Made by a program: the position numbers and the translations under genes
Part shown: one piece after another, positions 1 to 10,789 of the stretch
Numbering within the stretch: position 1 is the stretch's first letter
Layout: the number at the start of each line of letters is the position of its first letter
NCBI RefSeq assembly: GCF_047511655.1
Contig: NC_133399.1
Location: 1,801,333 to 1,865,332 of the forward strand
Length of the DNA: 64,000 nt
Source of the DNA: Castor canadensis
Lineage: Eukaryota > Chordata > Mammalia > Rodentia > Castoridae
Reading direction: 5' to 3'
The notes under the pieces: model-generated
Seen by the model: the letters and a program-made list of their open reading frames with translations, nothing else
Database searches by the model: none
What the model was told of the DNA's origin: nothing

Positions 1-112
1 GGTTAGTGCTGATGTGGTCTTGGGAACTATTTTCCTGGGCTGGCTTTCAGCTGTGAACCTCCTGATCTCTGCCTCCAAGTAGCTAGGATTGCAGTGTGAG
101 CCACCAGTTCCT
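1..112 (-). mobile_element. B1-like half of composite SINE (cut by window edge)
   Basis: The minus strand reads as the 'ggctcacacctgcaatcc...agctacttggaggcagagatcaggagg' type 7SL-derived half. It is the inverted partner of the complete element at 57,195-57,405. Confidence 0.7.
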
Positions 113-3100
113 GACTTCAGTGCACATTTTGAAAGTTTCTTCTCTCCATCCTCAGCATACCTGCATAGATTTGCTCAAGCTCTTGACTGGTAGAAACATG
201 GTTGGAGAAATGCTTCTTGTTCTTCAATGTCCTCCAGATAATATGCTGCACCTTCAATCAACCTTGCCAATCTGTCAAACATTCTCTCCTACACTCTTGT
301 ATGATCTTGGCCTCTCATTTCCTCAGGCAGTCAAAAATTATGAATCTATGGTTATTTGATATGGAAATACTATAGGTGTTAACAGTCAGCAGTGTGGTAG
401 TTCCACGGGATTTTCTAGTCTAAGCTTCACATGGTTCAGTTTGAGAAGATATTCTGCATACAGGTATGACTGGGTGGTCAGACAGACAGCATCAAGGGAT
501 GGTGATAGCTGAAGTAATTTTTAAAGTGTATATAATTCTGATTCAGGTGAGGCAGGATGTGGATGAAAGAATTCTAGGTAGAAGAGACACAAACTGCAAA
601 GATTCAGGCTGACAGAATTATGCTATATTTTGTGGATGCCCAGTGAGGCCTAGTCAGCAGAAAAAGGCTTATGAAGGAGTTCTAGGACACACAGACAGGT
701 AGGAGGGAAGAACTTTCCATACCATGAAAGCAACTTGAAGAGTTTGTTCTGAGGCAGTGGGAATCGTTAAATTGTTTTGCACAGACAAGCTGTGTAATAT
801 TCCATTGTATGAGCACATTCAGATATTCCAGGCAGTGGGGCCACCTTTCTCTACCAGGATACTAATGGCATTTGCAGTTTCAGCTTCTCTTCTCACCAAG
901 GAACTTCTTTTTGTGTTTTTATCCTAGCTAGATTCCTGTCACCTCTTTCTTCATTCTCTATGTTTTTCCTCTTTTTCTCTCCTTGGAATGTAGCTTCTTG
1001 CCTGTTACTTTTACTTTCTCTTCCCATAACTGAATCTTACCAAAAACATTCCATCTATTTCTTTACAACATACTTTATCATGGATAATGTGCACAAAAAA
1101 TGAGCTTGTGAAGGAAACAGCAGTTTCTCTATTTGCTCTCACTTGTATGTTGCAATGTTACTCACAGTCACAGATCAGACAGTAAAAAAGAAAGCAACAC
1201 TGATCACAGTATTACATATCCCATCACCAACAGAGGTCAAACCATAGGATGGCAATCAGGCAGGGGAAGACATTTTTAAGACTTTGTTGCAAGAAAACAC
1301 AGATAGATGGTGTAACAGTGTACATTGTTAAGGTCACCAGCAGAGACTGGGATGTGAGGTTTAAACTGATAGGGCATAAGAAGCAAAAGGACATTCAAAG
1401 GCATATTACTCACACAACTATAGGGTTAGGGAACAGACTACTCATGCAGGGAGCAAGTATCTTAAGGCAGCATGGAAAACACCCTGCCTAGGGAGCTTAG
1501 CAGGGAAGCAATGGAGAAGAGGTGGGTTATCAGAGTCTCTTTGGAGCCTTTGGTAGGCTTCTCTCCACATTGTTCAAACAGAAAAGGAGTACTAAATGTT
1601 ATATATGCTCATCATCATGACAAAATAGAAGCACATACATGTACTTCAGATTCCTGAATGAAGGAATCTGAAGACACCCCATACATCAAGGACAAAAGGC
1701 AAGAAACTGAAAGTTAACAACTTTTTCACAATCAGACAATTAAGATGAAAATCAATGCATTGTTTAAACTGAAGAGAATAAAGGCAGTCCAGAGAAGCAT
1801 TAACTTCCTTCACCAGAAATCCAGAAGAAAGGTCACAGAAATCAAAGTGTCCCTGAAGAAAAGCTGAAGGCAGGGAGTGATCAACTTTGAAAGCCAAAAC
1901 AAACAGGGAACTGGCTTTAGCAGAATCAGTTAATTTCATCTACCAAAACCCTACCAGCACTTCTCAGTGACATTCAGAGAAGAATCCCTGCCTGTTTTGA
2001 TACTGGGGATTTCACACTCATATATGCATTCGCAAATTATAAAGTCTTGTAAAAGTCCTGTCTTGGGGAAGAATATACTTCCCAAAGTCATCCCTGGAAT
2101 TAGCTACAGTTAAAAGTTCAAGAGAAAGTGACAACATACTTCAATATCACTAGCTCCATACTAGATAAAAATAATCACATGTGGTGATATCTGTCTTTCT
2201 AGTATTAAAATCTCCTCTCTGTACAATGAAATAAATCACAATATATCTGAAAGATTAAAAAAATGTGGCTTGTCAATGGAAAAGAATGAGAATGTGGATT
2301 TCTGAGGTCTCAGGCAGTGGACACATTTCACAACAGATTTCTCAAAGAGACTAAAGAATCAAAGCGTTGTAAGCAAACATACTGAAGAAACAGGAAACTG
2401 GACAAACTTCATATGAAGAAGATAGTATCACGTCCACTCTCTACACACAAGGAACAAATAACAACACATATGAAGAGATGGAGAACTATGGATTGTCAAC
2501 GGAAAAGAATTGGAAGAGCTCCTCAAACTGCTTTTCCTGAAAACCATGGACTCCTTACCCAGCACGCAAATTAATTAAATACAGGAAAAACATCATATCT
2601 TGTCATTTTGAATCTGTCTTTGCTCTGAGCTATTCACTCTGCAGTCATCTTGCATTTCCCTTGGAATCTAGGAAGGACAAGACAGAGATAACACTTTCAT
2701 AAAATGGAACCAAATGTACCCCCAACAGAAGACTCTTCATTGGATGGACCATCCTCCAGGTGACAATGCCAGAATCCCTCCCAAATCTACTTCTGAGTTA
2801 ATACCAAATAGACCACCTGTGACAGGAACCACTTAAGGTTGCATGGCTTTCCTCCCTGCCCCCAGTTCTTTGTCTGTTTAAATCTGTGTCTCATATCTGT
2901 AGTCTGTGGATGGCAGAAGATGAGCTGAGTACTTACTCTGCCTCTTCCCACACCATATACCCAACCGTGTATTAATTCTCCTTTCCCGGCCTTCACCAGG
3001 CTTCTTTATTTGACACTTAACGGTGATTGGCTGGACCTGGAATGTGGAAACTAAGGAATGTGGGCCTTGGGTCCAAAATTCTACTTTCAGAATGAGAATA

Positions 3101-3854
3101 TGCATTTCTGGAAAATCTCAGGCATGCACTCATTTGACAAAATCTCTCTGTCAAAAGGAGACTCAAAGGATTGTAGGCAAGCATGTTGAAGAAACATCAA
3201 TGAGGAAACACCATGTAAAAAGAAGATAATATGTACTTAGAAATGATCAAAATTAATATATAGACATTCTGAAGGTGCATATACAACAAGTTCAATCAAA
3301 TGGTCACTGTAGAAGCTCAATGGCAGACTAGAAGAACAAAGAATCAACATGAAAATAATTGAAATCATACAGCCAGAAGAGAAAAATATTTTAAAGTTCA
3401 CAGAATGTATCACCAGTATCTGAGTTATGGAAACTGTTGTAAGGAGTTCTCTAAACAGAAACAAGACCATAAACTAAGAACTTAGAACACATCAAGAAAA
3501 CACTGTTAGGAAATAAAATGGATGAACAAAAACTCTACTTTCTTCCTCAATACTGGTATTCAGGGAAAAAGATTGCTTAAAGTCATTGAAAGTAAACTAT
3601 GGACTAGGCGATCATGCCTTATAATATGAACAATTTGTAAGTACAGTTATATGCAGGCTGAGGAACAATAGTGGGGAACATGCCAATATACCTGTCCTCC
3701 CCAGGAAGCAGCACATCTTTATTTGAAATGCATTTAGCTACTTGGAAAATAATTTTACATGGATAGGAAATTACTAAGAATTTTAAAAATGTTTGGCATC
3801 ATAAAGGAGGATAGAAAATGTGATAACATAACGAATTAATAAAGGCCCACACCT

Positions 3855-3925
3855 GTCAAACTGGCTCAAATGGCATAGTGTTTGCCTGAGCAATCACAAG
3901 ACCCTGAATAATAAGTAAGCAAATA
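3855..3925 (+). mobile_element. decayed ID-like (tRNA-derived) SINE half
   Basis: The 'tggctcaaatggcatagtgt' box and a 'caagaccctga' box are visible. The inverted partner lies at about 53,385-53,445, so the insertion predates the duplication. Confidence 0.5.
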
Positions 3926-5564
3926 AGTAGATAAGAGTGTACTATACGAGTTAACGCACAACACATCATTTTGAAGAATTTACTATAACCATCCAAACTT
4001 CCAATTAAAAGGAGACACCATTTAAATGGAATAAAGAAAAGGCAAAAGAAAGACGGGGAGGGAGGGAGGGATGAGATGGGGAAAGAGTAATATAAAAGAA
4101 CAAGTAGGAAAAATGCTCAACATTACAGGTCATCAGTACAGTGCAAGCAACAGCATAAAAAGAAGTTAACTCTAAATGGAAACATGTAATAAATTAGAAC
4201 ATTCTGTGTATTTCGCAAACCACAGAATAAGGAAACATCCAACAAGTTCAGGTGACTGCATATACTATTAAAACTTCCTAGTAAATTTAAATTATCCATG
4301 ATCTACACAGCACCAATCCCCCAACCTCTTCCCTAAAAGAATATTCTTTTGACAGTGAAAAACACTAGGGCAAATTTCCATACTTAAAATGAGCAAAATC
4401 TTTTGGGTATCCTCACAACTAGGAATATGGTTTATGGGTTTGAGCCTTTGTTAATGATCAATTGCACCAGAAACTGTTGTCATACACCTATCTTGAGGTG
4501 AATGGAACAGTCAGAATGATCTTGTGATAGCCTGTGACCTTAGTGAGCTATTTGATCTTTGTCAATGTTTGTTGACATGTTTTAACTACAATGCTTATTT
4601 TCACAAACCTTCTGATCTTCTACCATTTTAGGTTTGCTTAGGATATCTGAATGGTTTATGCCTAACTGCTACCTATGAAATCTGTTCACTGTGTACTTTC
4701 CTTCATGAACCATGCTTTACTTTTGCTCAACTCCAGTGCCTTGCCTGAATTCATCTCACACAAGACATAAGGACCAAGAATGGACACTCGGGTAACATTA
4801 CCAGACATTCCCCAAAGAGCCCAAATGTTATGACCTGAACTGTATTTCTTTGCCATCACTTCTGATAACAAATATGTGGTGGTGTCAACATCAACCACCT
4901 TTCAAATACCAACTGAGTGTCCTACCACTCAACTCTGACACCATCCAGACTTAGCACAGTCCCTGCAACTTCTGGGCATCAGTGTGAAACAGACAAGAAG
5001 TCATAGCACATTTGCTATGCCTTCTTCCCCTTCCTAAGGTTATAGAAATGTACCACCCTGAAACAAGTCATTAGAAAAAATTCAAAAGCTGCCAAATACA
5101 CTTCTATTGACTTAGAAATTCCAAGGATTTCTGAATCTCTGTGCTAGAAACAGGTACAATGAAGAAAAATTTTAATTTATACTACAAAACCATATCACCT
5201 CCCAAATACACAAACTTTTTGCCCCATCAGAAAAAATATAAAGGTGTCTTTCTCTTAGCCTGGGCCTCCCAGACGTGTCTTCTTTGGCACAAATTACACT
5301 CTCTCTAACCAAGTACTTGAAGGCAAAAGGAAAGTGGTGGAAGATTTATTCTAAATGTTGTAACCCTCAGAAATAGCTGTGATTAACCCTCACTTCCAAT
5401 CAAAATGATTGTGCTAGAAAACGAGCTACACTCTTCCCATTATCCCCTTTGTAAACTCAGACATTCCCCAACACACTTTCCAAATGCCCTTTCTCTGCTT
5501 CAAAAATGATTATGTGAAGCAACTGGGGCAAATGTCTTTTAAGTGATGTGTAAAGAGTTGTAAT

Positions 5565-5631
5565 GTGAATTTTGATAAACCTCAGCCTGAGTCAGCACAC
5601 AAACCACACTCTATTATCAGTATAAGATCAC
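5565..5631. other. unique sequence before SINE pair
   Basis: No gene signal. The sequence is shared with the opposite arm near 51.6 kb. Confidence 0.4.
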
Positions 5632-5840
5632 GAAGAACCAGGATCCCCACGGTTCTAATCCTAGCTGCTCAGGAGGTAGAGATGCTCAGGAAGATCGAAA
5701 TTCAAATCTGGGCTACCAAATACTTCTTGAGACCCTATCTTGAAAAAGCCCATCACATAGAAGAACTGCAGCGTCACTCAGGGTGTCAGAGCAAACGTGA
5801 GATCCTGAATTCAAATCCCAGAGCAGCCATAAAAACAAAA
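5632..5840 (+). mobile_element. composite B1-like/ID-like SINE
   Basis: A B1-like half ('taatcctagctgctcaggag') is followed by an ID-like half ending 'cctgaattcaaatcccag' and an A-rich tail. The inverted partner is at 51,372-51,597. Confidence 0.8.
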
Positions 5841-5844
5841 AATG

Positions 5845-6045
5845 ACCACGGTTATTATACCACTGGTAGCTCCTTCCTGTAAACTTAGGTATAACAGTCA
5901 AGGTCAGCTCAGAAAAATAGTTTACAAGACCCCAACTCCAAAATAACCAGAGCAAAACAGATTGGAGATATGGCTCAAGCAACTGAGCACCTGCTCTGTA
6001 AATGCAAACTTCTGAGTTCAAACCTCAATGCCCAAAAATAAAACA
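5845..6045 (+). mobile_element. composite SINE, older copy
   Basis: The ID-like half ('atggctcaagcaactgagca' and 'tctgagttcaaacctcaatg') is clear and the B1-like half is decayed. It has an inverted partner at 51,125-51,345 and a tandem paralogue at 7,545-7,665. Confidence 0.75.
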
Positions 6046-6980
6046 TGAAAACAAGGAAACAAACGAGACAAAGATAATCACAGGAGAAAACTGACTTTCC
6101 AAACTCCGTGTCTGTTTGCTCCAAAATTCTTTCTCCTCCTGTTTTCTCCTCTCTTTGAGACCAACTCGCCTTTCTGCCTTGAGATGCCTCCAGATCTTAC
6201 TTTTGGCGGCTTTCCCCCCAGAGTAATTCCCTTACAGTCTTGGTCTAAGTTCATCACCATTTCATGATAAAACAATATTTTAGAAACAACCTATGGACAA
6301 TTAACACGTAAGCTAGGAAGAGCAAAAAGTGTTCCCTCCAAACAGGAACCAAGCACACGCACATGAGGAGCTGCATTTCCAGTGATGCAGGCAATGTGCG
6401 GGATTCATGGAAATCTAGGGATTTGTGGCAGTGCTGAGAAGCACTGGATGAGGGGACACGGCAGAGTTTAGCCCATGCTGCCCTTGAACCTGAAGGACAC
6501 AAGGGGAAGCCAGGTCCCAGTAAGGAGTAATGGGGACCCTGCAAAGGAGCGCCCTGTCCCGGCACAAACTCCATAAAAACTCATGAGAATCCCCAGCCAC
6601 CTCAGTCCTGGCTAGGGATTTGCAGGCAGAAACTCCCGGCAGGGCTGTGTGATGGCATGAAGTCCCCTCACAGGGACGAAGGACGGAGTTCAAGGCTTTA
6701 GAGCCTCCAGGCTGCAGCGGACCTAAGGCCCCGACCACGAGACCAGGGCGCAGACTCCGGAAGGGACAGGGCCCCAAACCACGGCAGCTTCTGGATCCAA
6801 AATTCCCTCCACCCGCACTGCAGATGCCCAGCCGCCCTCTCACCATTTCCCGCTCTGACGCGTCCAGGTGGCCTCCCTGTGGTCCTGTGGTCAGAAGATT
6901 TCACACGGCTGCTGAGCTCTAAAGCCTGAGCAATGTCCCTGCAGCAGGCGCATGGCAAATATGGCGATAATGAGGAAGGC
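5850..6980. repeat. tandem duplication, unit 1
   Basis: This unit is repeated head-to-tail at 7,545-8,630 with an offset of about 1,605-1,623 bp (for example 6,078 with 7,683 and 6,880 with 8,503). It includes the SINE at 5,845, a pyrimidine-rich stretch near 6,120, and the candidate first exon at 6,837-6,960. Unit 1 keeps the upstream CCAAT promoter; unit 2 lost it. Confidence 0.85.
6837..6960 (-). other. candidate KRAB-zinc-finger-type first exon (copy 1, best preserved)
   Basis: On the minus strand the exon ends with an ATG (6,846-6,844) directly followed by a consensus-like donor, 'GAAATG|GTGAGAG' (6,849-6,837). An ATG as the last codon of exon 1, after a GC-rich leader with 'GACCACAGGACC'-like and 'CACCTGGACGCG'-like stretches, is the usual 5' structure of KRAB C2H2 zinc-finger genes, whose exon 2 encodes the KRAB A box. 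I saw no KRAB box or zinc-finger exon downstream (leftward), but the window ends 6.8 kb away and first introns in this family can be longer. A reading frame of 143 codons continues past the donor, but it reads into intron-like sequence. The exon boundary upstream is a guess. Alternative: another gene family with the same exon-1 layout, or a dead remnant. Confidence 0.45.
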
Positions 6981-7085
6981 ATCGTGAATCGCCTAACACC
7001 GTCGCTCCTCATTGGACGGGAGGTGCAGGCGATTGAACAGCCGCTCTGATTGGCTACTGCACACAGGGCCCACCCCCAAGCCCTT
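6900..7085 (-). promoter_or_regulatory. double-CCAAT, CpG-bearing promoter (copy 1)
   Basis: Two inverted CCAAT boxes (ATTGG) occur at 7,011-7,015 and 7,049-7,053, the second as 'gattggct', a good NF-Y-type site. Their start-to-start spacing is 38 bp. The surrounding sequence is GC-rich with many CpGs, unlike nearly all the rest of the window. There is no TATA box. The same pair recurs at 16,308/16,341 and 50,707/50,745. The distance from the nearer box to the ATG of the candidate exon is about 165 bp, which fits a TATA-less housekeeping-like promoter. Confidence 0.55.
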
Positions 7086-7129
7086 GAGTGATGGGAAGTG
7101 GAGTGGGGAGGGGATGCTAAACTGGTGAG

Positions 7130-7540
7130 GTGAAAAAGAGACTCCAGCAGCCCTTGCCAGTCAGGCTTCCTTTGTTGGAGGTATATTTTACTGTCAGACA
7201 ATCACATTCAGCAGAACTTGTCCTTGCCCTCTGTACCCAGCACCTTCCTCTTTTCATACTCACTGTGACCTTCTTGCTTACTCCTCCTGAAAATGGGACA
7301 ACTGCTTTACTCAGAGAATTCTACACTCAGTGTTCCAGATAGAAAAATCATCATGTCTGCTAAGGAGGGGAGACTCGGGTAGGCTAGGACAGAGGAAGTC
7401 GATGTAGAGCTGATGGTCAAACTCTGGAAACTGGAATGAAGCAGATGGCCAGGGATTTCTCATACCTTATGTTTCATTCTATTCATTTGCATCCAAGAAA
7501 ATCAAAACACATTGCCAAAAAAGTAATTTACTTATTTCAT
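7130..7540. other. upstream flank of promoter unit, no gene seen
   Basis: A stretch around 7,270-7,320 ('cctcctgaaaatgggacaa') recurs at about 16,530-16,575, and 7,380-7,550 recurs inverted at 50,280-50,420. It is conserved only as part of the duplicated unit. Confidence 0.5.
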
Positions 7541-7544
7541 GTAT

Positions 7545-7665
7545 GGACCACACCTCCAAAAGAACCAGATAAAATAGACTGCAGATGTGGTTCAAGAAGT
7601 GGAGCCCCTGCTCTGTAAATGCTAAGCTATGAGTTGAAACTTCAGTCACCAAAATAAAACAAGGT
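7545..7665 (+). mobile_element. ID-like SINE half, tandem-duplicated copy
   Basis: Contains 'gatgtggttcaagaagtgga' and 'ctatgagttgaaacttcagt'. It is paralogous to the element at 5,845-6,045 and was copied by the local duplication rather than inserted independently. Confidence 0.65.
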
Positions 7666-8455
7666 AACAAGACGAAGAAGATCACAGGAGAAAACTAATT
7701 TTTCCAATCTCCATGTCTGTCTACATCCAAATTCTTTCTTTGTTTTCTTCTCTATTTGAGAGGAAATCACCTTTCTGCCTTGAGATGCCTTCATATGTTA
7801 CTTTTGGAGCTTTCCCTCTACAGTAATACTCTTAAAGTCAGGGTTTAAGTTAATGAACATTTCATTATAAAACAATATCCTAGAAACAATCTGTGGACAA
7901 TTAACAGTTAAGTCAGGAATGGCAAAAAGTGTCCCCTCCACAAGAAGCCAACCACGTGCACGTGTAGATTCTCATTTCCAATGAATCTGGCAGTGTGTGG
8001 GATTCATGGAAATTTAGGGGCTTGTGGCAGGGCTGAGAAGCACTGGATTGAGGGGACACGGCATAGAGTTTAGCCCATGCTGCCTGTGAACCTGAAGGAC
8101 TTAAAGGGAAGCCAGGTCAGAATAAGGCATTAGGGGGACACTGCACAGGAGCTCCCTGTCCTGGCACAAACTCCATAAGTACTCAGTGGTATCTGCAGCC
8201 ACCTCAGTTAGCCAGATAGGGATTTGCAGACAGAAACTCCCAGCAGGGCTGTGGGCTGGGATGAAGTCCCCTCACAGGGACATAGGACTGAGTTCAAGGA
8301 TCCCAGTCCACCACCAACAACCAGATGGCAGCAGACCTAGGGCCCCAACAGTGTGATCAGGGCACAGACTCTGGAAGGAACAGGGCCCAGTCAAAACCAC
8401 TGCTGCTTCAGGACCCAACAGTCCCTCCAACCAACTCTGCAGATGCCCAGCTGCC

Positions 8456-8580
8456 CTCTCACCATTTCCCGCTTCTGATGTGTCCAGGTGACCTCCCTGT
8501 GGTCCTGCAGTCAGAAGATTTCACACAGCTGCTGGAGCTGTGTAGCCTGACAATACTCCCAGGAGCAGACCCAGGGCAAA
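8456..8580 (-). pseudogene. candidate KRAB-ZNF-type first exon, copy 2 (promoter lost)
   Basis: The minus strand preserves 'GGGAAATG|GTGAGAG' with ATG at 8,465-8,463 and GT at 8,462-8,461. Over 8,461-8,580 there is one CpG, against five in the matching 120 bases of copy 1. No CCAAT boxes remain upstream because the unit ends near 8,630. It is probably inactive. Confidence 0.4.
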
Positions 8581-8808
8581 TGTGGGGGAAATGCTATAGG
8601 CAACATGGCCTTCTACCACTGTCTGCAGAATAACTAATATCACACCTGGAAACACCAGTCCCTGGCTTAACTTCTCATTTAATTGTGCTTTCCCTGTATT
8701 GAATTTTGTTACCACTCTTATGATATCAAGTATATTTTTTACTATTTTTCATTTGTTATGGTCTTTCACTTTGCAAAGTATATTTGCAGTTGATGTTAAT
8801 GCAGTTTG

Positions 8809-8811
<3 letters not shown>

Positions 8812-8848
<37 letters not shown>
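8812..8848. repeat. (TG)n microsatellite
   Basis: An uninterrupted TG run of about 18 units. It sits at the tail of the SINE at 8,849-9,020; the matching tail in the other arm (about 46,585) is short and A-rich, so the run grew in this arm only. Confidence 0.95.
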
Positions 8849-8853
<5 letters not shown>

Positions 8854-9020
8854 TAGGTTTAGCCCAAGACTTTTTAATTGCTAGGCAAGCTTTCTAGTAG
8901 TGAGCTATATCCCTGTGTCTTTTTATTTTGACACGGAATCTCACTACATAACCCTGACTGTCATCCAATGGATAATCTTTGTGCAACATCTTCCCAGTGG
9001 CTGGGATTTTCATTGTGTAG
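8849..9020 (-). mobile_element. composite SINE, decayed
   Basis: The antisense ID-like half ('ttgctaggcaagctttctag') is followed by an antisense B1-like half. The inverted partner is at 46,375-46,590. Confidence 0.6.
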
Positions 9021-9291
9021 CAGCACAACTGAGTCTTTCATTCACATTTTTGTGATTCTGACGTTTGGACTTTGGTCTAGCACTCCCTCAGCAGGCACAT
9101 CAATGGCCTGCAGTACATATTCAAATAACATTACAGAGGTTCAGGGTCAATGCAGGTGTCATGGAATGCTCCAAGGTCTTCCCTTCCATACTCTTACTCA
9201 GTTGCTCTCATTCATCACTTCTTCTCAGCAACTGTAAGCAACTAGTACTTACATTTATATATAATAACAAATGTGAATAACTGATTTTGCA

Positions 9292-9375
9292 GACTGGAGG
9301 CATGGCTCAAGTGTTAGATCATGTGACTAGCAAAATTGAATCTCTAACTTTAAACTCAGTGTTCCCAATGGAGAG
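9292..9375 (+). mobile_element. ID-like SINE half
   Basis: 'catggctcaagtgttagatc' and 'tttaaactcagtgttcccaa' mark a decayed ID-like box. The inverted partner is at 46,022-46,098. Confidence 0.6.
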
Positions 9376-9639
9376 AAAGGATTTAGTGTATCATCATTTC
9401 ATTCTTTTCAGCACTCTTTCTTTCTGGGATCTTTATTTCTAAACACCTTTTCCTTCTTTCCAAAATCTAATTGGAACTTTTGCAATCCTGATGGACATGT
9501 GATCTATCCTGTACATAATATTTAATTTTCTTGCTCTTATTCAGAATGAATAATTTCAATTGCTTTAGGAAGAGGCGTGGAACCACAGAGAGCTGCCAAA
9601 AAGTGAGGACTCATGAAATCCAAGTCATCTCTTAAATGT

Positions 9640-9722
9640 GAGGAGGCGGTGTGGCTTAAGCAGTAGAACACCTGCTGTACAATGCAAAGCCCTGAGTTCA
9701 AAACCCAATTCCACCAAATATG
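9640..9722 (+). mobile_element. ID-like SINE half
   Basis: Contains 'gtggcttaagcagtagaaca' and 'gccctgagttcaaaacccaa'. The inverted partner is at 45,678-45,760. Confidence 0.7.
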
Positions 9723-9917
9723 TGAAATACATCTTTGTTGGAAGCATTAAAGAAGATACTGAAAATTACCAATGATAAGATGATTTTTGTAATGGATGGC
9801 AAAAATGAAGTGCCTGAAATTACAGTTCCAAATGCAATCCAAAAAAGGGGGAGTTCATTTTTGTAAACTTTGGTGATCGTGACACCAAGGAGAAAATTGT
9901 AATTCAGAAATATCATA

Positions 9918-10040
9918 GTGTGTGCTGGTTTGTGGTGGCTCATGCCTGTCAACTCATCAACTCAGAAGAAAAAAATTGGTAGTCTCGTGGTTTCAAACCA
10001 ACCTGGGCAAAAAGTTAAGGCAAAGTCATTTTGGAAAATA
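9918..10040 (+). mobile_element. B1-like SINE half
   Basis: Contains 'gtggtggctcatgcctgtca' and a degraded downstream half. The inverted partner is at 45,390-45,498. Confidence 0.65.
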
Positions 10041-10789
10041 ACTCTGTATAGTGGTATTTGCAAATAATTCCACCTAAATGGGAGTTATCTGTGAGAGGAT
10101 TATAGTATGAAGCAGCCATGGTCAAAATGGGAGACCCTACATGAAAAATAACTAAAATAGCACTAAATAGCTTGGGAGCCTGGCTTGATATCCAAATACC
10201 CATGTCCATGGTCAAATATGTGTGACAGAGCTTGTTAGGACAGAGCAAAACAGGGAAGAATGGTGTTCTTGGGATCTTGTCACAGACTTCAGCTACTGGT
10301 GGGCAGTTGGGTGAGTGCAGTGGAGTGGACATGTGGGGAGGAGTAGATGTTTGCCTGGAACAGCCTCGGGGTTCTCCATGCTTAATACAGTGCTCCAGGT
10401 TAGTCAATGAACAAGGGGTGCAATCAACTATGTTTCTGAGCAGTGTGTTAACAATGTCCCCACCTTGACTAAGGATAAAACAAAGAAAGATGGATTCTAT
10501 TCTCCTGTATTCCATCGACAATGATCAAATTGCATTGGGAAAAAGGAAAGACAACAAAAAGAAGAACAATAAAAACACCATACCTTAAAATGTTCAACAT
10601 CAGGGCTAAGGAACAGAAACAAGATATAATCAAAAATAAATCCAGTTTAATAGTAGACAAAAGTAAATGATTTTTATCATTCCAATGTTTGGCAAACAAC
10701 ACAATAAATAAGCACATATCCAGGAAAGATCAAGTGATAAATTCATATACCATTAAATTTTCCTAACTAAATTTTATTTCATCTAAGTA

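Larger units (their letters stand above)
1..7550. repeat. outer left arm of large inverted duplication
   Basis: Reading this segment in reverse complement recovers 50,270-57,405 almost continuously. Matching landmarks include 96-359 with 56,925-57,281, 1,646-1,939 with 55,390-55,620, 2,581-2,640 with 54,636-54,695 (52 of 60 bases identical by hand), 4,686-4,898 with 52,370-52,570, and 7,380-7,550 with 50,280-50,420. Shared SINEs at 3.86, 5.63 and 5.85 kb show that those insertions came before the duplication. Reading frames in the two arms are broken by indels, so the segment is not being kept as coding sequence. Apart from the SINEs and the promoter/exon unit near 6.9 kb, I see no gene in it. 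Confidence 0.85.
7545..8630. repeat. tandem duplication, unit 2
   Basis: Second copy of 5,850-6,980, starting with the ID-like SINE half (7,545-7,665) and ending near 8,630, just after the candidate first exon. Most CpGs have changed to TpG or CpA compared with unit 1. The CCAAT promoter is absent because the duplication stops first. Confidence 0.85.

Noticed and set aside
1249..1491. PRAME-like frame (contains LRLCCKK)
   Set aside because: Only six residues match; the rest does not, and the homologous sequence at 55.9-56.1 kb has no such frame.
1646..1939. Degenerate KRAB A box (FDFCDLSSGFLVKEV...LY)
   Set aside because: The spacing between the acidic/hydrophobic core and LY is too short, and the copies at 55.4 and 20.65 kb do not improve the match.
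6415..7201. 143- and 167-codon minus-strand frames near 6.4-7.2 kb as proteins
   Set aside because: They run through the promoter and past the apparent splice donor in GC-rich sequence, and the tandem copy is not open in the same frames.
8812..8848. TG repeat as a regulatory Z-DNA element
   Set aside because: It is a SINE-tail microsatellite present in one arm only; no further support.
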